Shown here: in pieces, positions 62,001 through 64,000 of the stretch | Position numbering within the stretch: position 1 is the stretch's first letter | Layout: each line of letters opens with the position of its first letter | DNA from: Pseudomonas crudilactis | GTDB taxonomy: Bacteria > Pseudomonadota > Gammaproteobacteria > Pseudomonadales > Pseudomonadaceae | Direction: 5' to 3' | DNA length: 64,000 nt | Assembly: GCF_013433315.1 (NCBI RefSeq) | Contig: NZ_WXVV01000027.1 | Coordinates: 1 to 64,000, forward strand | Translations under genes and position numbers: made by a program | Notes under the pieces: model-generated | The model's database searches: none | Seen by the model: only the letters and a program-made list of their open reading frames with translations | Told to the model about the DNA's origin: nothing

Positions 62001-64000
62001 CATTCTGGTGTTCGAGAACTACCCGATTGCCGAAGCCTTGCAGCAAGCCGAATCGGCTGACCTGCGCTTTGGCGAGGTTGACCGCTATGAGCAGACCAAC
62101 TATCCGCTGACGTTGATGGTCAACCTCGATCAGCAACTGACCGTGCACTTCAGCTATCAGCACACAAGCTTTGCCGCCAGCACCGTGATCAAACTGGCGA
62201 CACAGTTGCAGCAACTGTTGGACGGCATGCACGCCAGCGCCGATGCCTGCCTGGGCGAGTGGAACTTGCTGGAGGAAGGTGACGAGCAACGTATTCTGCG
62301 TGACTGGAATCCGCAGGCAAGCGCTGATCTTGAGCCGATTTGCATCCACCAGGCCATCGAGCGTCAGGTCGCTGCCCAGCCGGACGCGCGCGCCGTGACG
62401 TTCGGCCAGCAGTCCTTCACTTATAGCGATATCGATGCCCGGGCCAATCGCCTGGCGCACCGTTTGATCAGCACGGGCGTCGCCGCCGAAGTGCGCGTCG
62501 GTGTAGCGATGCAGCGCACCGACAATCTGCTGGTGGCATTGCTCGCGGTCCTCAAGGCCGGTGGCACCTACGTGCCGCTGGACCCGGATTACCCGGCGGA
62601 TCGGGTCGCCTACATGCTTGAAGACAGCCGCGCCCGCGTGCTGCTGACCGAAACCGATGTAGCCGCGACCCTGTCGCTCGCCGGCGACATGCAAGTGTTG
62701 CTGCTGGATCAACTGGATCTCTCGGCCTACAGCACGGTCGCGCCTGTCACCGACGTGAGTGTGAACAATCTTGCCTACGTGATTTACACCTCTGGTTCCA
62801 CCGGCAAGCCCAAAGGCGTATCGATCAGCCATGCCAACATCATGGCGCTGAGCGACTGGTCGAAGCACCTCTACAGCCGCGAGGACATTCAAGGTGTGCT
62901 CGCTTCGACGTCGGTATGTTTCGACCTGTCGGTGTGGGAGCTGTTTGTCACCCTGGCCAATGGCGGTTCGTTGATCATCGCGCGCAACGCGCTGGAGTTG
63001 CCGCACTTGCCGGCGCGCGATCAGGTACGCCTGATCAATACCGTGCCGTCGGCAATCAATGCCTTGCAGGACTCTGGCGATATTCCTGCCAGCGTACGCA
63101 TCATCAACCTGTGCGGCGAAGCGCTGAAGCAGAACCTGGTGGACACCCTGTATCAACAGGCGACCATCGCCGATATCTTCGACTTGTACGGCCCGTCGGA
63201 AGATACCGTTTACTCCACCTGGACCCGTCGAGAGGCTGGCGGCACGGCGAACATCGGTCGACCGATGATCCGCACCGCCAGTTATGTGCTGGGCGGCGAT
63301 CTGCAACCGGCACCGCAGGGTGTGTCGGCGGAGTTGTACCTGGCCGGTGCCGGTCTCAGCCGTGGCTATCTGGGCCGGGCGGCGATGACCGCAGAGAAAT
63401 TCGTGCCCAATCCGTTCGCCGGCAATGGCGAACGTATGTACCGCACCGGCGACCTGACCCGTTATCTGGGCGACGGCACGTTGCAATACGTCGGGCGTAT
63501 CGATCACCAAGTGAAGGTGCGCGGTTTCCGTATCGAGCTGGGCGAAATCGAAGCGCGTCTGTTGCAGATCGACAACGTCAGCCAGGCACTAGTGGTGGCG
63601 CAACCGATCGCCTCCAGCCATCAACTGGTGGCGTATGTGGTGGTCGATGATGCGACCGTGGCCAGCGCCGATGCGGCCGCGCAAGCCGCTCTGCGCGAAG
63701 CACTGAAGACGCGACTCAAGACGCACCTGCCGGACTACATGATCCCGGCGCACGTGCTGTTCCTCGCCAGCCTGCCGCTGACGCCGAACGGCAAGGTCGA
63801 CCGCAAGGCCTTGCCGAGCGCCGACGCGTTTGTCGCGGCGGGTGATTTCGTTGCCCCGGTCGGTGAACTGGAACAGCAGATCGCAGCCATCTGGCAGAAC
63901 GTCCTGGAGCTCGATCAGGTCAGCCGCGAGGATCATTTCTTCGAACTGGGCGGGCACTCGCTGCTGGCCACTCAGGCCGTCTCGCGTTTGCGCCATTTGA
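53059..64000 (+). CDS. Second pyoverdine side-chain NRPS (partial, runs off the window)
   Basis: Open from the ATG at 53059 (sharing one base with the previous stop, TGATG) to the window end: 3647 codons, C-A-T, C-A-T-E, C-A-T... Module 1: C HHIIADG (183), A code DILQLGLIWK (Gly), carrier S1053. Module 2: C (about 1237), A code DFWNVGMVHK (Thr), carrier S2127 (GGDS), E domain (HHLVVDG 2306), giving D-Thr or allo-Thr. Module 3: C of D-to-L type (about 2777), A code DLWNNCLVYK (Ala-like), carrier S3634 (GGHS). No termination domain yet, so more modules follow. The module 2 A domain ends GKLNRSAL instead of the usual GKLDRKAL but keeps the key Lys. By position it is PvdJ- or PvdD-like. Confidence 0.92.
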   Translation, partial: MDKSVALRVAKRFITLPLDKRKLYLEKMLEEGVSPANLPIPETRSGFAAIPLSYAQERQLFLWQMDPHSTAYHIPSALRLKGQLDVAALERSFNAVAARHESLRTTFAEHGETFCQVIHPQLPLSISMAPLPAGLDSAGEEAAIKAFVESETARPFNLQQGPLLRVALLKVADDDHVLVLIQHHIIADGWSIKVLVNELIQHYAADTAGQPLSLPELEVQYADYAIWQRHWLEAGERERQLAYWIKTLDGEQPVLELPIDFPRPAVQSLRGARLQLDLPVALGDALKQLAQREGASLFMVLLASFQALLHRYSGQAQIRVGVPTANRNRVETEGLIGFFVNTQVLNAEVNGQLPFNQLLAQVKQAAMAAQAHQDLPFEQLIEALQPERSLSHSPVFQVMFNHQTSRDQGRGAVQLPQLSVEDVQWEGRTAQFDLTLNTYESKDGFAAELTYATDLFKPETVERLARHWQNLLQGIVAAPTQRVGELPLLESAEHGVLLQDWFRAADHSAQAECVQQDFALQAQQNPQATALIIGDDVLTYGELDARANQLAHHLIEAGVGPDQLVGIAVERSVEMIVGLLAILKAGGAYVPLDPAYPEDRLAYMIEDSGLQLLLTQTHLQAQLPIPAGVQTLLLDQPGAWLAAYPQTAPSVAVNGEHLAYTIYTSGSTGKPKGVMVRHAALSNFVASMIKQPGIAAADRMLSLTTFSFDIFGLEIYGPLLAGACVVLTGKDVHQDPQAVLALIERHAVSVLQATPSTWRMLLDNEHAAILNGRTFLCGGEALPQELAKRMLALTPSVWNLYGPTETTIWSAQHALSADHSRPFLGTPIDNTALYILGSDLELNPLGAPGELLIGGDGLARGYFQRPSLTAERFVPDPFAKNGARLYRTGDLTRYRAEGVIEYIGRIDHQVKIRGFRIELGEIEARLLALDSVRETVVVAQDGPTGAQLVGYVVPSASVTDEVELRAALKASLKAELPEYMVPAQLLFLAQLPLTPNGKVDRKALPAPDASQLQSSYIAPQTATQHAVAEIWQAVLKLERVGLSDNFFELGGHSLLVTQVVSRVRQALNVQVPLRTLFEHSTLEDFVAALGVDQATQEPAIVALPRLQPLALSYAQERQWFLWQLEPTSSAYHVPAALRLRGELDLPALQQSFNTLIERHESLRTCFVEEQGTTLQVIQTQGTLDLQVQDVAGLDDAALQALVAEETLHLFNLQQGPLLRVKLLRLAADDHALVITLHHIVSDGWSMNIMVDELVAFYAAYSQGQTAQLPTLPVQYADYAVWQKQWMDAGERERQLSYWTAQLGDGDQPLLELPSDRPRPAEQSYRGARRDIPLSLDLAAALKQVAQRENVTLFALLLASFQTLLHRYSGQADIRVGVPVANRNRVETEGLIGFFVNTQVLKAEFDSQQTFRSLLQQVKNTVLGAQAHQDLPFEQLVDALQPERSLSHSPLFQVMHNHQSQARQAQGATRLPQLHIEGLPWASNTAQFDLTLNTFESTDNVWAELTYATDLFDVETIERLSQHWTNLLQGIVADSAQRIAELPLHDAAERAATLLQWNPAVADFPNEQCLHHLIEAQAARAPQAIAVTYAEQCLSYFELNSRANQLAHKLIANGVGPDVRVGLAVERSLDMLVGLLAILKAGGAYVPLDPSYPEERLSYMIGDSGIGLLLTQSHLLDRLPVPDSVRSLMLDQDREDLEGYSDSNPQVSMSADNLAYVIYTSGSTGQPKGTLLAHRNVLRLFEASAAWFDFGAQDVWSLFHSYAFDFSVWEIFGALLYGGKLVVVPYEISRAPEDFFALLCREGITVLNQTPSAFKQLMQVACAPEHAAQQLALRYVVFGGEALEVKSLRPWFERFGDQTPQLINMYGITETTVHVTYRPLSMADLQRDASSPIGEPIPDLSWYLLDGDLNPVAKGCIGELYVGRAGLARGYLNRADLTSLRFIPDPFAADGGRLYRTGDLARYRADGVIEYIGRIDHQVKIRGFRIELGEIEAQLLEQAAVRQAVVLAQPGLSGQQLVAYLVPSDAALLDASPAEQAQWRDRVRAELKENLPDHMIPAHLLLLAQLPLTANGKLNRSALPSPDASQAQQTYQAPQSELEQRLAAIWQDVLKLPQVGLNDNFFELGGDSIISIQVVSRARQAGIRLNPKDLFQHQTIQRLALVAQLGDDETGIDQQAVTGAALLLPIQQQFFDDEIPERHHWNQSVLLKPRQPLDADKVEQVLRALVAHHDALRLSFTQHNGVWQAEHRAVEDQPHNLLWQEDVADAAALEALGNRAQRSLDLQNGPLLRAVLANLADGTQRLQLVIHHLVVDGVSWRILLEDLQNAYQQLLDGQPLKLPAKTSAFKDWSEHLQRYANSAALQQELAYWQASLSDVSTDLPCKGVDAGQHNRLAHTVQTRLGSELTRQLLQEAPAAYRTQVNDLLLTALARVIGRWSGQASTLIQLEGHGREELFDGVDLTRTVGWFTSLFPVRLTPAVAPGESIKQIKEQLRSIPNKGIGFGALRHLGDAQAQQSLRELPTPRITFNYLGQFDGSFEGDDGALFAPAPDNAGLDQSPDAPMGNWLTLNGQVYGGELRVGWTFSSERFDSAVIEALAADYAEELAALIGHCLTPGVAGLTPSDFPLAGLTQAQLDGLPTRPQQIADIYPLSPMQQGMLFHTLYAQQSGDYINQMCVAVDGLQVERFRDAWQAAMDSHEVLRSGFVWEGDLPNALQVVHKGLQVPFSVLDWRDRGDLAPALKALELEQRLQGFDLHAAPLLRLVVVQVAAERFHLIYTSHHILMDGWSNSQLLGDVLQRYHGHAPAMGAGRYRDYIEWLAQQDAQVTENFWKGQLADFETPTYLADAVPHLVDATASGQGEYLLTLDTHATAELNSFARAQKVTVNTLVQAAWLLLLQRYTGQDTVTFGATVSGRPAQLNGVEGQIGLFINTLPIIASPRAEQSLPQWLQQVQAQNLLLREQEHTPLFDIQRWAGQSGEALFDNILVFENYPIAEALQQAESADLRFGEVDRYEQTNYPLTLMVNLDQQLTVHFSYQHTSFAASTVIKLATQLQQLLDGMHASADACLGEWNLLEEGDEQRILRDWNPQASADLEPICIHQAIERQVAAQPDARAVTFGQQSFTYSDIDARANRLAHRLISTGVAAEVRVGVAMQRTDNLLVALLAVLKAGGTYVPLDPDYPADRVAYMLEDSRARVLLTETDVAATLSLAGDMQVLLLDQLDLSAYSTVAPVTDVSVNNLAYVIYTSGSTGKPKGVSISHANIMALSDWSKHLYSREDIQGVLASTSVCFDLSVWELFVTLANGGSLIIARNALELPHLPARDQVRLINTVPSAINALQDSGDIPASVRIINLCGEALKQNLVDTLYQQATIADIFDLYGPSEDTVYSTWTRREAGGTANIGRPMIRTASYVLGGDLQPAPQGVSAELYLAGAGLSRGYLGRAAMTAEKFVPNPFAGNGERMYRTGDLTRYLGDGTLQYVGRIDHQVKVRGFRIELGEIEARLLQIDNVSQALVVAQPIASSHQLVAYVVVDDATVASADAAAQAALREALKTRLKTHLPDYMIPAHVLFLASLPLTPNGKVDRKALPSADAFVAAGDFVAPVGELEQQIAAIWQNVLELDQVSREDHFFELGGHSLLATQAVSRLRHL

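Noticed and set aside
40739..64000. Lipopeptide synthetase rather than pyoverdine
   Set aside because: The first condensation domain lacks starter-type features as far as can be seen, the upstream gene is PvdG-like, PvdS boxes are present, and the Ser/X/Ala/Gly/Thr order fits a siderophore chain. A lipopeptide is not formally excluded without the downstream part.

Overview
This window comes from a Pseudomonas of the fluorescens group. The evidence is two tandem ccoNOQP operons next to ccoGHIS, anr and hemN, many REP/REPIN palindromes carrying the GCGAGCAAGCTCGCTCCCAC-type core, a DUF6124 gene, a monoterpene synthase of the 2-methylenebornane/2-methylisoborneol type, and the start of a pyoverdine side-chain peptide synthetase locus. 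No rRNA, tRNA, CRISPR array, IS element or integrase was seen.

Layout. Positions 1-6.8 kb hold a periplasmic solute-binding protein, dnaX-ybaB, a curA-like reductase, recR and an acyl-CoA dehydrogenase. Positions 6.8-24.8 kb form a low-oxygen respiration block: apt, anr, a FlxA-like coiled-coil protein, hemN, a TauE/SafE-type membrane protein, the cbb3 assembly operon ccoG-H-I-S, an AT-richer insert (a 58-codon small gene and a secreted metallophosphoesterase), and the two ccoNOQP operons. ANR/FNR-type boxes lie before hemN and ccoN2 (perfect dyads) and before ccoG and ccoN1 (one mismatch each). Anr (oxygen sensing), HemN (anaerobic heme), the cbb3 subunits and CcoGHIS (copper and maturation) therefore form one functional unit.

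Positions 24.9-33.2 kb are mixed accessory sequence: an alpha/beta hydrolase, a repeat-rich 1 kb, a C4-type antisense RNA in front of a DUF6124 gene, an Aer-type receptor, a CPBP protease, a divergent inhA/GlxA-type regulator pair and a BRCT-domain gene pair. Positions 33.2-38.5 kb hold an SDR-GH15 operon, the terpene synthase with a consensus 20-bp lux box upstream, and an MFS exporter.

Positions 38.5-64 kb are the siderophore region. An SCP2-JmjC oxygenase gene and a PvdG-like type II thioesterase are transcribed divergently from a 130-bp region holding a perfect PvdS iron-starvation box on one strand and a near-match on the other. Two NRPS genes follow with a 1-nt overlap; the second runs off the window. 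Reading A-domain specificity codes by eye predicts D-Ser, D-(hydroxyornithine-type or Lys), Ala, Gly, D-Thr, Ala, then more beyond the window. Starter functions (PvdL) are not here. The most interesting signals are the C4-type RNA with matching target sites, the lux box at the terpene synthase, and the PvdS-controlled SCP2-JmjC oxygenase.
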